Of a stretch of DNA of 64,000 nucleotides, positions 36,634-46,505 are shown in pieces; position 1 is the first letter of the stretch; every line of letters begins with the position of its first letter. The stretch is taken from the NCBI GenBank assembly GCA_023419375.1, contig JAEZYD010000048.1:62001-126000 (forward strand), in the 5' to 3' direction. The notes under the pieces are model-generated. The model searched no databases and was not told where the DNA came from. It saw nothing but the letters and a program-made list of their open reading frames with translations. Origin of the DNA: Pseudomonadota bacterium. Lineage in GTDB: Bacteria; Desulfobacterota; Desulfovibrionia; Desulfovibrionales; Desulfovibrionaceae. The position numbers were made by a program, and so were the translations under genes.

Positions 36634-37548
36634 CTAGCTGCGCGAACCGGCAAGGGCTTCCAGGCTGCCGTCGGCGGCAGCGGCAATTGAATCTGCCAGG
36701 CTAAGAAAGGCTTCCTTGGCTGCGCTTTCCGCATCAAGGTACACCACAGGAATACCTTTGTCAGCCGCAACCACGGTTGTGGGATCCAGCGGCACAGCGC
36801 CGAGGAACTTGAGACCGTAGCGCTTGGCCAGCTCTTCGCCGCCGCCCTTCTTGAACAGGTCGATTTCCTGATGGCAGTGCGGGCACACGAGGCCGCTCAT
36901 GTTTTCCACCACGCCAAGCACGTTGGAGTTGGTGTACTGCAAAAAGTTGATGGCCTTGCGCACGTCAGCCAGCGAAATCTCCTGCGGGGTGGTCACAACC
37001 ACGCAGAGGGCATCGGGGATGGACTGCATGACGGTCATATGCTCATCGCCCGTTCCTGGAGGGGAGTCAATGAGCAGAAAATCAAGGTCGCCCCACTTCA
37101 CGTCCGCAATAAACTGCCGGATAGCCGAAGTTTTTTTGGGCCCACGCCACAGGATGGCCTGATCCTTGTCTTGCAGGAACGTATCCATTGAAATGACGGA
37201 AAGATTCTCGTCATAGGCGGCAGGAATCATCAGCTGGGTGGCTTCGTCGATCTCAACCGTGCTGGTAAGGCCGAGCAGGTTGGGCACGCTCGGGCCGTGC
37301 ATGTCCACATCAAGAATGCCGACCTTGAATCCGCGCCGCGCCAGCGCCGCTGCAGTGTTGACGGTCACGGAGCTTTTGCCCACGCCGCCCTTGCCGCTCA
37401 TGACAAATATCTTGTGGCGTATATGGCCCAAGCGGTCAGCGATTACGCGGTCCTGCTTGGCCATAGGGTCATTGCACTCTCCATTGCCGCCATTGCTCTT
37501 TGCACTGGAGCAAGAGGACGCAGAAGAACAGGATGAACAGGATCCCAT
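36634..37548 (-). CDS. mrp: Mrp/NBP35-family Fe-S carrier ATPase
   Basis: P-loop scaffold/carrier for Fe-S clusters, 304 residues. It has an unusual Ser/Cys-rich N-terminus (CSSC spaced motifs with Cys4, 7, 13 and a later Cys26), the deviant Walker A SGKGGVGKSSV near residue 51, DSPPGTGDEH, and the conserved CxxC in LVCPHCHQEIDLF that binds the bridging cluster. The N-terminal cysteines recall NBP35-type proteins with an extra cluster. AAGGAGATGTC precedes the ATG. Confidence 0.9.
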   Translation of the reverse strand: MGSCSSCSSASSCSSAKSNGGNGECNDPMAKQDRVIADRLGHIRHKIFVMSGKGGVGKSSVTVNTAAALARRGFKVGILDVDMHGPSVPNLLGLTSTVEIDEATQLMIPAAYDENLSVISMDTFLQDKDQAILWRGPKKTSAIRQFIADVKWGDLDFLLIDSPPGTGDEHMTVMQSIPDALCVVVTTPQEISLADVRKAINFLQYTNSNVLGVVENMSGLVCPHCHQEIDLFKKGGGEELAKRYGLKFLGAVPLDPTTVVAADKGIPVVYLDAESAAKEAFLSLADSIAAAADGSLEALAGSRS

Positions 37549-37589
37549 GACATCTCCTTCAATTGTAGCGGACGCTTACGACGGCCTAT

Positions 37590-38285
37590 CTACCAGCCGT
37601 GATCGCCCACCAGATCTACAAAAACTACCGGCCCCAGGTCTTCGGAGCTAACGCGCCCCTGCTCTTTGCGCACGCGCACAAGGCGCTGCGTGCGGGGCTT
37701 TGACCCTACAGGGATAAGCATGATGCCGCCCTCGTCAAGCTGATCAACAAGGGGACGCGGCACTTCCGGCCCGCCGGCTGTAACGATGATACGGTCAAAT
37801 GGCGCGGCTTCGGGCATGCCAAGCGTGCCGTCACGCCGCTGCATGTGGATACCCCTAAGTCCCAGTTGCCGCAAGAGGCCTGAAGTAATTTGATACAGCT
37901 CGCGCATGCGCTCAACGGTAAAGACCGTGCAGCCCATGGTGGCAAGCACTGCGGCCTGATAGCCGGAGCCGGTGCCGACCTCAAGTACGCGCATCCCCCG
38001 CTGCACTTCAAGCAGCTGGGTCATCAGTGCAACAATATAGGGCTGGGAAATGGTCTGCCCGTAGCCGATGGGCAAGGGCGTATCTTCGTAGGCCTGGGAG
38101 CGTAGCGCTTCCTGCACAAAAAGATGGCGCGGCACAGCAAACATGGCCCCCAGCACCGCCGGATCGCTGATTCCGCGCGCTTCAAGCTGCTCGCGCACCA
38201 TCCTGCGCCGCAGACGTTTTGGGTCCACGGACGGAGAAGGCTCGCGGGGCGTGCCCCCAGCCGCAGAATATTTGCTGTACTGCAT
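37590..38285 (-). CDS. pcm: Protein-L-isoaspartate O-methyltransferase
   Basis: Repairs isoaspartyl residues with SAM, 231 residues. It shows [26 protein letters not shown], motif [19 protein letters not shown] and the late [25 protein letters not shown]. The ATG at 38285 is the last before homology starts; its ribosome-binding site is poor. The open frame reaching 38483 would overlap the divergent M23 gene. Confidence 0.9.
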   Translation of the reverse strand: MQYSKYSAAGGTPREPSPSVDPKRLRRRMVREQLEARGISDPAVLGAMFAVPRHLFVQEALRSQAYEDTPLPIGYGQTISQPYIVALMTQLLEVQRGMRVLEVGTGSGYQAAVLATMGCTVFTVERMRELYQITSGLLRQLGLRGIHMQRRDGTLGMPEAAPFDRIIVTAGGPEVPRPLVDQLDEGGIMLIPVGSKPRTQRLVRVRKEQGRVSSEDLGPVVFVDLVGDHGW

Positions 38286-38430
38286 ACTGCGGAAGTGAAA
38301 ACAGATTTTTCCTGCCAAGTCAATGCGCCATCCGGGGGCTGGCACAGATATCAAGACAAGTTCCAGACTTTCCCTTGAAACTTGCCATTCTTTATGCAAC
38401 CCTTCGGGAAGCGAGAATGAGGAGTCGGCA

Positions 38431-39759
38431 ATGCGTAAAAGAAGTTTGTTTTCATCGGTACTAGGTATTATAGTTGTCGCCATTTTGGTTTTGGGCGGCT
38501 ACACTTTTTTTAAAGATCTTGAAGGCCCCACTGTTGATATTACACCAAACACAGGCAGGGTTTCAGCCGCAAGCGTCCTCAAGGTCCGTATGAAGGATCC
38601 GTCAGGCATCCGCTCCATTACAGTTGGCGTGCGAAAGAACAACGTTCTCAACGTCATCTACAACAAGCACTTTGACCAGTATATTCCTGAACGCGAAGTG
38701 GATGTCCCCATGAAGGACGCCAACCTGCGTGAGGGTGCTTTTGAGCTTGAAATCCGCGCCACGGACGGGTCACTCGCCGGTTTTGGTCAGGGCAATACGC
38801 GCACCGTCCAGTTGCCCATGCGCTTTGATACGCAACCGCCGCGCATTTCCGTCAAAACTCTGCCCCCCAACGTGCGCAGGGGCGGCACCGCCGTGGTGCG
38901 TTATACTATTGATAAAGAAGTGAGCAATAGCGGCGTGTTGGTGGCGGGCTACTTTGTGCCCGGCTACATGCAAAAAGACGGCAGCTATATCTGCTTTTTC
39001 CCTTTCCCGTACACAATGACCGCCAGAGACTACAAGAACAGCGTTGAAATCACGGCCACTGACCTTGCGGGCAACGTCACCAAGAGCCACCTCACGGTCA
39101 TGTCTTTTGAAAGAACGTTCAAGAGCGACAGCATCGAAGTGACGGACAACTTCCTGATGGCGGTTGAAAGCAAGCTGCGAGACCTGGCCCCCGATGCCAC
39201 AAACCCGCTGGAGTGCTACCTGTACATCAACAATCAGGTGCGCGCCGCCAATGTGCAGACCCTGCGCGAAATTGGGCGGGACACTGCCGCGGCCATGCTG
39301 TGGAGCGGCGTTTTTGAGCGTTTGCCGCGCTCTGCCCCGCGCGCCGGATTTGGCGACCACCGTTTCTTCAACTATCAGGGCAAGCCTGTGGGCGAATCCT
39401 ATCATCTGGGATTTGACCTTGCTTCGGTACGCAATGCCGAGGTGCCCGCCGCCAACAGCGGCCGCGTGGTCTTCTGCGGCAATCTTGGCATCTACGGCAA
39501 CCTCATTGTCATTGACCACGGCCTGGGCCTCATGTCCATTTACTCCCACCTCAACGATCAGATGGTTAAAGTGAGCGATGTGGTGCAAAAAGGCCAGATC
39601 ATTGGTCATACCGGCAGCACAGGCCTTGCCTTCGGCGATCACCTGCACTTTGGCATTCTGGTTGGCGGCGTGGAAGTGACCCCCCTTGAGTGGCTTGACC
39701 CCAAGTGGATCAAGGACAACGTCACCGGGCGCATTGATGCCTCCATGACGCAACAGTAG
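38431..39759 (+). CDS. M23-family peptidoglycan endopeptidase, membrane-anchored
   Basis: A 442-residue periplasmic protein: an N-terminal signal-anchor ([19 protein letters not shown]), a beta-rich middle with immunoglobulin-like strands ([38 protein letters not shown]), then a LytM/M23 domain with HLGFDLAS (HxxxD), [21 protein letters not shown] and HLHFG, so the zinc ligands are all present and it should be active. GAGGAG precedes the ATG at 38431. It stands alone with a strong terminator. Confidence 0.9.
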   Translation: MRKRSLFSSVLGIIVVAILVLGGYTFFKDLEGPTVDITPNTGRVSAASVLKVRMKDPSGIRSITVGVRKNNVLNVIYNKHFDQYIPEREVDVPMKDANLREGAFELEIRATDGSLAGFGQGNTRTVQLPMRFDTQPPRISVKTLPPNVRRGGTAVVRYTIDKEVSNSGVLVAGYFVPGYMQKDGSYICFFPFPYTMTARDYKNSVEITATDLAGNVTKSHLTVMSFERTFKSDSIEVTDNFLMAVESKLRDLAPDATNPLECYLYINNQVRAANVQTLREIGRDTAAAMLWSGVFERLPRSAPRAGFGDHRFFNYQGKPVGESYHLGFDLASVRNAEVPAANSGRVVFCGNLGIYGNLIVIDHGLGLMSIYSHLNDQMVKVSDVVQKGQIIGHTGSTGLAFGDHLHFGILVGGVEVTPLEWLDPKWIKDNVTGRIDASMTQQ

Positions 39760-39814
39760 TTGTTGCAGCAAAGTATAGTTTAGCGTTTCAATATTCCTTT
39801 TTACTCCCGCTGAT

Positions 39815-39887
39815 AAAATTACGGCCTGCGGATTTTGAACCGTTCCAAGAGTGGATGGTTTAAAATCAGCAGGCCGTAATTTTTTTT
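39815..39887 (+). terminator. Terminator of the M23 peptidase gene
   Basis: Long stem AAAATTACGGCCTGC / GCAGGCCGTAATTTT with a second inner pairing (GATTTTGAACC / GGTTTAAAATC) and a run of T's at the end. Confidence 0.92.
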
Positions 39888-40023
39888 ATACAAAGGGGCT
39901 TGAATTCTTTTCACGTTCAAGTGTAGCCTGAATTTATGAAAGAAAGTAAATAATTTCTGCTTCCGCTTTCATGAAGACATCAGGCCCAAATCACATAACC
40001 CTGTTTCATGTGAGGACTTGTTC

Positions 40024-43000
40024 GTGTCTCCACCACTATTTTATCTCGGCCTTGATATTGGATCCACCACAGTAAAACTGGCGCTGCTGAACGGCGACGG
40101 CTCTGTTGCCGAAACCCGCTACAGCCGCCACGGCACGGCAGTGCGCGCCACCATGGCAGCCCTGCTTGCCGAAGTCTCCCGGCTCTACCCCTCAGCTACC
40201 GTGCGCTGCGCCATGACAGGCTCCGGCGCTCTTGATCTCAGCAATCAGCTCTCCATCCCCTTTGTTCAGGAACTGCTGGCGACTGCCCGCGCCATTTCCT
40301 ATGCTGCGCCGGATACTTCCGTGGCTGTGGAACTGGGCGGCGAAGACGCCAAGCTGCTCTATCTGGGGCAGGATGTGGAACTGCGCATGAACGAATCGTG
40401 CGCGGGCGGCACCGGAGCCTTCATCGACCAGATGGCCCGACTGCTCAGCACGGATGCGGGCGGCCTCAATGATCTGGCGGCACGGCATTCCACGCTCTAC
40501 CCCATCGCCTCGCGCTGCGGCGTGTTCGCCAAAACGGATATTGTGCCCTTGCTCAACGGCGGCGTACCGCGTGAAGATATCGCGGCCTCCATCTTCCAGG
40601 CAGTGGTGGAGCAAACCATCGGCGGGCTGGCCTGCGGCAGGCCCATTACCGGCAAGGTCGCCTTTTTGGGCGGGCCTTTGCACTTTCTGCCCGAACTCAA
40701 AAATCTGTTCATCCAGAATCTTGATCTTGCGGAGGCGCACATTGCGCACCTGCCCCATGCCCAGTGCACTGCCGCCATTGGCGCGGCGCGTTGCGCCATG
40801 TCCCTTGAAGAGCACGAAACAAACGCCGAACCGCTTGATCTGGCCGATCTCGCCCGGCGCACCAGCAGCCTTTCGCACGCGCCAAAGGTTGCCGCAGAAA
40901 AAATTCTCCCTGCCATGTTTGCCGACAGCGCGGAATACGCGCGCTTCTGCCAGCGGCATGCAACGGCCAACGTGCTGCCTTCCGCAGATATCCGGCAGGC
41001 CCGTGGGCCGCTGTTCCTCGGGCTGGATCTCGGTTCAACCACGGTCAAGGCCGTGCTGGTAGACAACGAACAGCGTATTCTTGATTCCTGCTACGCTTCC
41101 AACGGCGGTAATCCGATACAGACCTTGCTGCCCCCGCTGGCAGACATGCTTGAGCGTATTCCTGACGGGGCATGGCTTGCCGCATCCGGGGCCACTGGCT
41201 ACGGCGCGCACCTGGCGGAATCCGCCCTTGGCGTGGATACCGTGCTGGTGGAAACCCTGGCCCATTTCAAGGCGGCCACGCGCCTTGTGCCAGAAGTCAG
41301 CTATGTCATAGACATAGGCGGCCAGGACATGAAATGCCTCAAGGTGGATAACGGCGTTATCAGCGACGTGAGCCTCAACGAAGCCTGTTCCGCTGGCTGC
41401 GGGGCTTTTCTTGAGAGCTTTGCCAAAGGCCTTGGCCTGAGCATGCAGGAGTTTGTGGATATTTCCCTGTACGCCGCGCATCCGGCGGATCTTGGCTCGC
41501 GCTGCACGGTCTTTATGAATTCCCGTGTCACGCAGGCCCAGAAAGACGGCCTGCAGATTGCCGACATAGCGGCGGGGCTTTGCTATTCTGTTGTGCGCAA
41601 TGCGCTGGACAAGGTGCTGCGCATCAAGAATGTGGCAGAACTGGGCGAACATGTGGTTGTGCAGGGCGGCTCCTTTCTCAACGACGCTCTGCTCTGCGCC
41701 ATGGAGCGCACGTTGGGGCGGCATGTGCACCGCCCTGCGGCTTCCGGCCTCATGGGAGCTTACGGGGCAGCTCTGGAGTCACTGGAAAAAGCGGAATGCG
41801 TCAGCGTTCACTCTTCCATCACCGCCCCGCTTATCCGGGGTCTGGCCATGCGGACGCGCAGCTTCCGCTGCCGCGACTGCGGCAACAACTGCCTGCTCAC
41901 AGAAACGCGTTTTTCGCACGGCTCACGCCACATCGCGGGCAACAGGTGCGACAGGTTCAGCGAGGCGCGCCGTGGTGCAACTGTCACGGCTCCCAACCTC
42001 GTGGCCTGGAAAAACCAGCGTCTGTTCCGCTACGAACCGCTGCCGCTGGAATCCGCGCCGCGCGGCAGGCTGGGCATCCCCAGAGTTCTGAACGTCTACG
42101 CGCACTATCCTTTCTGGTTCACCCTCTTTACCGCGCTGGGATTCCGGGTTGAAGTGTCGCCGCCGACCAGCCGGGCCCTGTTTGCGGCTGGCCTGTCGTC
42201 CGTGCCTTCCCAAAGTGTGTGTTACCCGGCCAAACTGGCGCACGGCCATGTGCTGGCCCTGCTTGAAAGCGGCATCAAGAGCATTTTCTTCCCCTGCATT
42301 CCGCGTGAGGCGCAGGAATTTGCCGAAATGTGCGATTCCTTCTCCTGCCCGGTGGCCTGCGGCTATCCGCAGGTGGTGCGCGAGAATCTGCCGGAACTCA
42401 AGGATGCCGGGGCAGTCATGCACGCGCCCTTTGTAAACCTCACGCATACGGCCTCGCTGGTGCGCAACCTTTGCCGCGAATTCAATCTGCCAAGGGGAGA
42501 AGTGCGCTCCGCAGTGCGGGCGGCGCGGCACGAGCAAGCGCACTACCTGCGTGAGCTGCGCGCCGAGGCGGAGCACATCTATACGGAAACCCTGCGTAAC
42601 AAAGGCGTTCTGGTGGTTCTGGCTGGCCGCCCCTACCATGCGGACCCGCAGGTGCACCACGGCCTGCCCGACTTCATCGCCTCGCTGGGCGCTGCGGTCA
42701 TCAGCGAGGACGCCATGCCCCGCAGCTGGACAGGCCACCGCATGTCCTTTCCCCTGCGGGCGCGCAATCAATGGACATATGCAGCCCGTCTCTACCGTGC
42801 GGGCTTGTGGGTTAGTGAGGCAGACCACGGCAATACGCGGGTGGAGCTCGTGCAACTGACCTCCTTTGGCTGCGGCATAGACGCCATCACCGCCGACCAG
42901 ATGCGGGAACTCATGCGCGCCCACGGCAAGCTGTATACCCTCATCAAGATGGACGAAGGCAATGCACTGGCCTCTGCGCGCATTCGTATCCGCTCGCTGC

Positions 43001-44370
43001 TGGCGGTGAGCCGCACCAGAGCTGGAGACAGCACAGCAAGCGCAGTTTCCCACGCGCCGCCCGTGTTCAGCAAACGCGATGCGGCCACGCATACCATCCT
43101 TGTGCCGCAAATGGCCCCGCTGCACTTTCCGCTCATGACCCAGGCCATCGCGGGCAGCGGGCATACCATCCAGTTGCTGCCCACGGTGAGCGCAGAAGCC
43201 GTGAACCTTGGGCAGGCCTATGTAAACAATGATGCCTGCTATCCGGCCATCGTGGCTATTGGTCAACTATTGCAGGCCTTGCGCGATGGCGGGCTTGATC
43301 CACGCCGCACGGCCCTGCTGCTTTCGCAGACCTGCGGCCCCTGCCGAGCCAGCAATTATCCGGCCCTGCTGCGCAAGGCGCTTATGGAATATGGCTACGA
43401 CCCTGTACCCGTGCTCACGCTCAATGCCTCGGGGTCAGAGAGCCAGCCCGGCCTGCGGCCAGACCGCGCCCTGCTCTGGCGTATGCTGCTCGGCATGCTT
43501 GTCGGCGACATGCTGCAAAGGGTTTCACTGTTTACAGGCACCTACGAATGCCACGCAGGGCAAACCGAAGACAGGGTGCAGCACTGGCTGCAAACCCTGA
43601 TCCCGGTGGTGCGCAAGGGGGATGAAACCGCCCTGCGGCAACTGCTGCCCCGCCTTGTACAGGATTTTGCCTCCATCCGCACAGCGCTGGTCCCCAAGCC
43701 ACGGGTGGCTGTTGTGGGCGAAATCCTGCTGACCTACCATGCAGACGCCAACAATCACATTGTCGAGCAGATCAGGCAGGAAGGCGGCGAACCGCTCTTG
43801 CCGGATTTTGCCAACTTCATGCTCTACTGCCTGCGCGATGCCGTGTACGACTGGCGTTATCAGGGCGGCAGCGCCTGGGCTGCTCTGGGCAATGCCCTTG
43901 TGATGCGCCGCATTGAAGGTGTGCGCCGCTACATGCGCGGCGCGCTCAACACCTCGCCCCTGAGCGCCCACGTCATGCCTGTGGCGCATATTGACGATCT
44001 GGCCCGGCTGGGCGAAAGCGTCATGTCCCTTGGCAACAGCGCTGGCGAGGGCTGGCTGCTGCCAGCAGAAATGCTGGAGTTTCTCGAACACGGCACAAAC
44101 AACATACTCTGCCTGCAACCCTTTGGCTGCCTGCCGAACCACGTGGTGGGGCGCGGCGCGTTCAAGGCCGTACGCCGTCAGCGCTCCGAGGCCAACATCA
44201 TGGCGCTGGATTACGACCCCGGCAGCAGCGAAGCCAATCAGCTCAACCGCATACGGCTTTTTATGGCTATCGCCAGAGAGAAGGAAAAGGAAAGGGAAGA
44301 AGCCGCCCGGCATGCCCGGCACACCTATGCGGGCACAATGGGAAGCGACAGAGCTTACTGGCAGCAATAA
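40024..44370 (+). CDS. Double-ATPase acyl-CoA dehydratase activase-like protein
   Basis: A 1448-residue cytoplasmic Fe-S/ATPase fusion. Residues 1-270 and about 330-590 are two BadF/BcrAD-type ASKHA ATPase domains, each with a DIGSTTVK/DLGSTTVK phosphate loop, a GGEDAK/GGQDMK loop and the cluster cysteine (NESCAGGTGAF, NEACSAGCGAF). The rest resembles DUF2229 and 2-hydroxyacyl-CoA dehydratase-type regions with conserved cysteines (CRDCGNNC, SVCYPAKLAHGH, CGYPQ, NNDACYPAI, SQTCGPCRASNYP). The GTG at 40024 has GAGG eight bases upstream, better than the TTG at 40018. No dehydratase subunit genes neighbour it, so its partner is unknown. Confidence 0.85.
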   Translation: MSPPLFYLGLDIGSTTVKLALLNGDGSVAETRYSRHGTAVRATMAALLAEVSRLYPSATVRCAMTGSGALDLSNQLSIPFVQELLATARAISYAAPDTSVAVELGGEDAKLLYLGQDVELRMNESCAGGTGAFIDQMARLLSTDAGGLNDLAARHSTLYPIASRCGVFAKTDIVPLLNGGVPREDIAASIFQAVVEQTIGGLACGRPITGKVAFLGGPLHFLPELKNLFIQNLDLAEAHIAHLPHAQCTAAIGAARCAMSLEEHETNAEPLDLADLARRTSSLSHAPKVAAEKILPAMFADSAEYARFCQRHATANVLPSADIRQARGPLFLGLDLGSTTVKAVLVDNEQRILDSCYASNGGNPIQTLLPPLADMLERIPDGAWLAASGATGYGAHLAESALGVDTVLVETLAHFKAATRLVPEVSYVIDIGGQDMKCLKVDNGVISDVSLNEACSAGCGAFLESFAKGLGLSMQEFVDISLYAAHPADLGSRCTVFMNSRVTQAQKDGLQIADIAAGLCYSVVRNALDKVLRIKNVAELGEHVVVQGGSFLNDALLCAMERTLGRHVHRPAASGLMGAYGAALESLEKAECVSVHSSITAPLIRGLAMRTRSFRCRDCGNNCLLTETRFSHGSRHIAGNRCDRFSEARRGATVTAPNLVAWKNQRLFRYEPLPLESAPRGRLGIPRVLNVYAHYPFWFTLFTALGFRVEVSPPTSRALFAAGLSSVPSQSVCYPAKLAHGHVLALLESGIKSIFFPCIPREAQEFAEMCDSFSCPVACGYPQVVRENLPELKDAGAVMHAPFVNLTHTASLVRNLCREFNLPRGEVRSAVRAARHEQAHYLRELRAEAEHIYTETLRNKGVLVVLAGRPYHADPQVHHGLPDFIASLGAAVISEDAMPRSWTGHRMSFPLRARNQWTYAARLYRAGLWVSEADHGNTRVELVQLTSFGCGIDAITADQMRELMRAHGKLYTLIKMDEGNALASARIRIRSLLAVSRTRAGDSTASAVSHAPPVFSKRDAATHTILVPQMAPLHFPLMTQAIAGSGHTIQLLPTVSAEAVNLGQAYVNNDACYPAIVAIGQLLQALRDGGLDPRRTALLLSQTCGPCRASNYPALLRKALMEYGYDPVPVLTLNASGSESQPGLRPDRALLWRMLLGMLVGDMLQRVSLFTGTYECHAGQTEDRVQHWLQTLIPVVRKGDETALRQLLPRLVQDFASIRTALVPKPRVAVVGEILLTYHADANNHIVEQIRQEGGEPLLPDFANFMLYCLRDAVYDWRYQGGSAWAALGNALVMRRIEGVRRYMRGALNTSPLSAHVMPVAHIDDLARLGESVMSLGNSAGEGWLLPAEMLEFLEHGTNNILCLQPFGCLPNHVVGRGAFKAVRRQRSEANIMALDYDPGSSEANQLNRIRLFMAIAREKEKEREEAARHARHTYAGTMGSDRAYWQQ

Positions 44371-44377
44371 CCCGCAA

Positions 44378-44414
44378 AAAACCGCCCGCTGGAATTATTC
44401 CGGCGGGCGGTTTT
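44378..44414 (+). terminator. Terminator after the activase-like gene
   Basis: Perfect AAAACCGCCCGC / GCGGGCGGTTTT stem with further pairing inward, 8 bases past the stop and ending in TTTT. Confidence 0.9.
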
Positions 44415-44502
44415 ATAGTATCTGCACAAAATCACATCATGCCCAGCAAATTATCTGAAGCATGAGGGAACAAAATACCTGCTCCAGCTACGCTGAAAAA
44501 GG

Positions 44503-44799
44503 TTATTCCTCGCGGGGGGGCAGTTCCCTGCCGCCTTCTTCAAGGCGTTGCAGGAACTTGTCGCGGCACTCGTAGCTGCAGAAACGATGAACGGTTTCGC
44601 CGTCGCGCACGGAAATAGAGCCGTCAACGGCCACATACGCGCCGCATTCGGGGTCTTTTACCATCTCGCCAGCGGCAACCTTACGCTCCATTTCAGCAGC
44701 GCTTTCCTGCTTGCTTTCCTTCTGCTTCTTGTTCAGATCATTGGCAAAAAGGCGATACAGGGCGTAGCCCGCCAAAATCAGAATGAGCCACTTTACCAT
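44503..44799 (-). CDS. Single-helix TRASH/YHS-like metal-binding protein
   Basis: A 98-residue protein with an N-terminal membrane helix (WLILILAGYALYRLF), a charged helix, then MVKDPECGAYV and HRFCSYECRDKFLQ. The CGAYV...FCSYEC arrangement is that of TRASH/YHS-type metal-binding zinc-ribbon-like domains; cysteines at about 52, 74 and 78. AAGGAGCATAAC precedes the ATG. Role unknown; metal handling or sensing at the membrane is plausible. Confidence 0.8.
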   Translation of the reverse strand: MVKWLILILAGYALYRLFANDLNKKQKESKQESAAEMERKVAAGEMVKDPECGAYVAVDGSISVRDGETVHRFCSYECRDKFLQRLEEGGRELPPREE

Positions 44800-44904
44800 T
44801 TGTTATGCTCCTTAATCCCGTGGCACGGGTCGCGTAAGGCTGGAGTGCAGCCCTTTCAGGCATATTAAAGCCGTGGAAGACAGTATCACAGAGGGCGGCA
44901 CCAG

Positions 44905-45420
44905 TCACTGAAAAATTCTGTCCCCTTCCACGCGGCATACTGTGCGCGCCAGCCAATCCCTCACGGGCAGACCGTCTACAACGATCAGAGGCGCAATATC
45001 AAGCAATGGCCGCATGACAAAAGCCCGAACTGTCATCCGTGGATGCGGCACAAGGCAATGGGGATCTGTACTCCGCTCCTGCCCGAAAAGCAGCAGGTCA
45101 ACATCAATCACGCGCGGCCCAAAACGAAGTACCGGATCAGGGCTGCGCACCCGCCCAAGCCTGGCCTCTATGTCCAGCAGCGCGTCCACAAGGCTGCAAG
45201 GCCGCCAGCTCTCACCGGGAAAAAGCTCAACCACCTGATTGAGGAACCATGGCTGTTCCGTGTATTCCTGTGGCTCTGTCCGGTAGACAGGGGATACTGC
45301 GCCAATGCCCATTTCCGGCAGTGTTGCCAGGGCGTCCAGCGCTGCTGCAAGTTTTTCTGCCGCGTCATCGCAGTTTGAGCCGAGGCTCACATAGGCCCGC
45401 AGTGTTGTTTGTTCTGCCAT
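44905..45420 (-). CDS. folK: 6-hydroxymethyl-7,8-dihydropterin pyrophosphokinase
   Basis: Folate pathway enzyme, 171 residues. It has AYVSLGSNCDDA at the N-terminus, VSPVYRTEP, PWFLNQVVEL, the motif RFGPRVIDVDLLLFG and LVPHPRMTVRAFVMRPL. The ATG at 45420 follows AAGGAAA. A longer open frame to 45954 is only the shadow of the opposite strand. Confidence 0.93.
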   Translation of the reverse strand: MAEQTTLRAYVSLGSNCDDAAEKLAAALDALATLPEMGIGAVSPVYRTEPQEYTEQPWFLNQVVELFPGESWRPCSLVDALLDIEARLGRVRSPDPVLRFGPRVIDVDLLLFGQERSTDPHCLVPHPRMTVRAFVMRPLLDIAPLIVVDGLPVRDWLARTVCRVEGDRIFQ

Positions 45421-45575
45421 CAGGTTTCCTTCAAATAGGTTCAGCCCGCATTTTAGCAAGGTTTGCAGCATATCTTTTTTCGCGGAAAGGATAAAGCCCA
45501 CCGCATGCGACGCATCCGGGCGGTTTTGATTGCAAAAGGCTTGCTCCGTTGCGGTAAGGCGGCTAGCATGGACAC

Positions 45576-46505
45576 ATGGCACATCCACGCACCAAAGCCC
45601 CTGCCCTGGCAACGCTTTTACCCCTGTGGCGGGATTTTTTGCTGGCCCAGCGCGGCCTTTCGCCCAATACGGTTGAAGCCTACGGGCAGGATCTTGAGAG
45701 TTTTTTTCTGTACCGGCAGGAGCTGGCCCAGGGCGCGGCGGAAGAATCCCTGCCCGACCCCGATGAACAGGAAATTTTTCTGTACCTTGCCTGGCTACGC
45801 GCGCGGCAAAATACAGGGCGTACCCTTGCTCGGCGTCTTTCCGCCCTGCGGGCATTTTTTGCCTTTGCCGTTGATGAAGGCAGATTACGCAAAAATCCCG
45901 CTGAATTGCTGGAAAACCCCAAGTTGCCCCAGCACCTGCCCGAGGTGCTGACAAGGGATGAGGTGGAATCCCTGCTTGCCCAGCCAGACCTGCGCGACAA
46001 AAGCGGCAAACGCGACCGTTGCATGCTTGAGCTTCTGTACGCAGCAGGCCTGCGTGTTTCCGAGCTGTGCACCATGTGCGTGCCGGATCTTGACCTGCAA
46101 CGCGGCCTTGTGCGCGTTTTTGGCAAGGGTTCCAAAGAAAGGCTGGTGCCCCTGCACGACCTGATGCAGCAAATGCTGGCAGACTATATCAGCGCATGCA
46201 GGCCCCTTTTTACGCCCACAGGCAACCAGCTTTTCGTCAACCGATCGGGCCGTGCCCTGACGCGCCAGTACGTATGGAAGATGGTTAAAAAATACGCGCT
46301 TGAGGCTGGTATCCGCCGCGCCATTTCGCCGCATACGTTCAGGCATTCCTTTGCCACGCACCTGCTGGAGGGCGGCGCAGACCTGCGCGCTGTGCAGATG
46401 CTGCTTGGCCATGCCGACATAAGCGCCACAGAAATTTACACCCATGTGCAGGCCGAGCGCCTGCGCGGCATACACCATCAATTCCACCCCCGGAGCCGCC
46501 AGTGA
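45576..46505 (+). CDS. xerD: Tyrosine site-specific recombinase XerD-like
   Basis: Chromosome dimer resolution recombinase, 309 residues. It has an N-terminal SAM-like core-binding domain (RGLSPNTVEAYGQDLESFF, RRLSALRAFFAFAVDEG) and the catalytic residues in order: Arg in AAGLRVSELC, Lys in GKGSKERLVPL, His and Arg in PHTFRHSFATHLL, His in LLGHADISATEIY with the nucleophilic Tyr, then THV. It could be XerC or XerD; the other is not in the window and I saw no dif site. Its stop overlaps the next GTG. Confidence 0.9.
   Translation: MAHPRTKAPALATLLPLWRDFLLAQRGLSPNTVEAYGQDLESFFLYRQELAQGAAEESLPDPDEQEIFLYLAWLRARQNTGRTLARRLSALRAFFAFAVDEGRLRKNPAELLENPKLPQHLPEVLTRDEVESLLAQPDLRDKSGKRDRCMLELLYAAGLRVSELCTMCVPDLDLQRGLVRVFGKGSKERLVPLHDLMQQMLADYISACRPLFTPTGNQLFVNRSGRALTRQYVWKMVKKYALEAGIRRAISPHTFRHSFATHLLEGGADLRAVQMLLGHADISATEIYTHVQAERLRGIHHQFHPRSRQ

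Noticed and set aside
45576..46505. Integrase of a mobile element
   Set aside because: Length and sequence fit a housekeeping Xer recombinase; no attachment repeats, tRNA or phage genes nearby.
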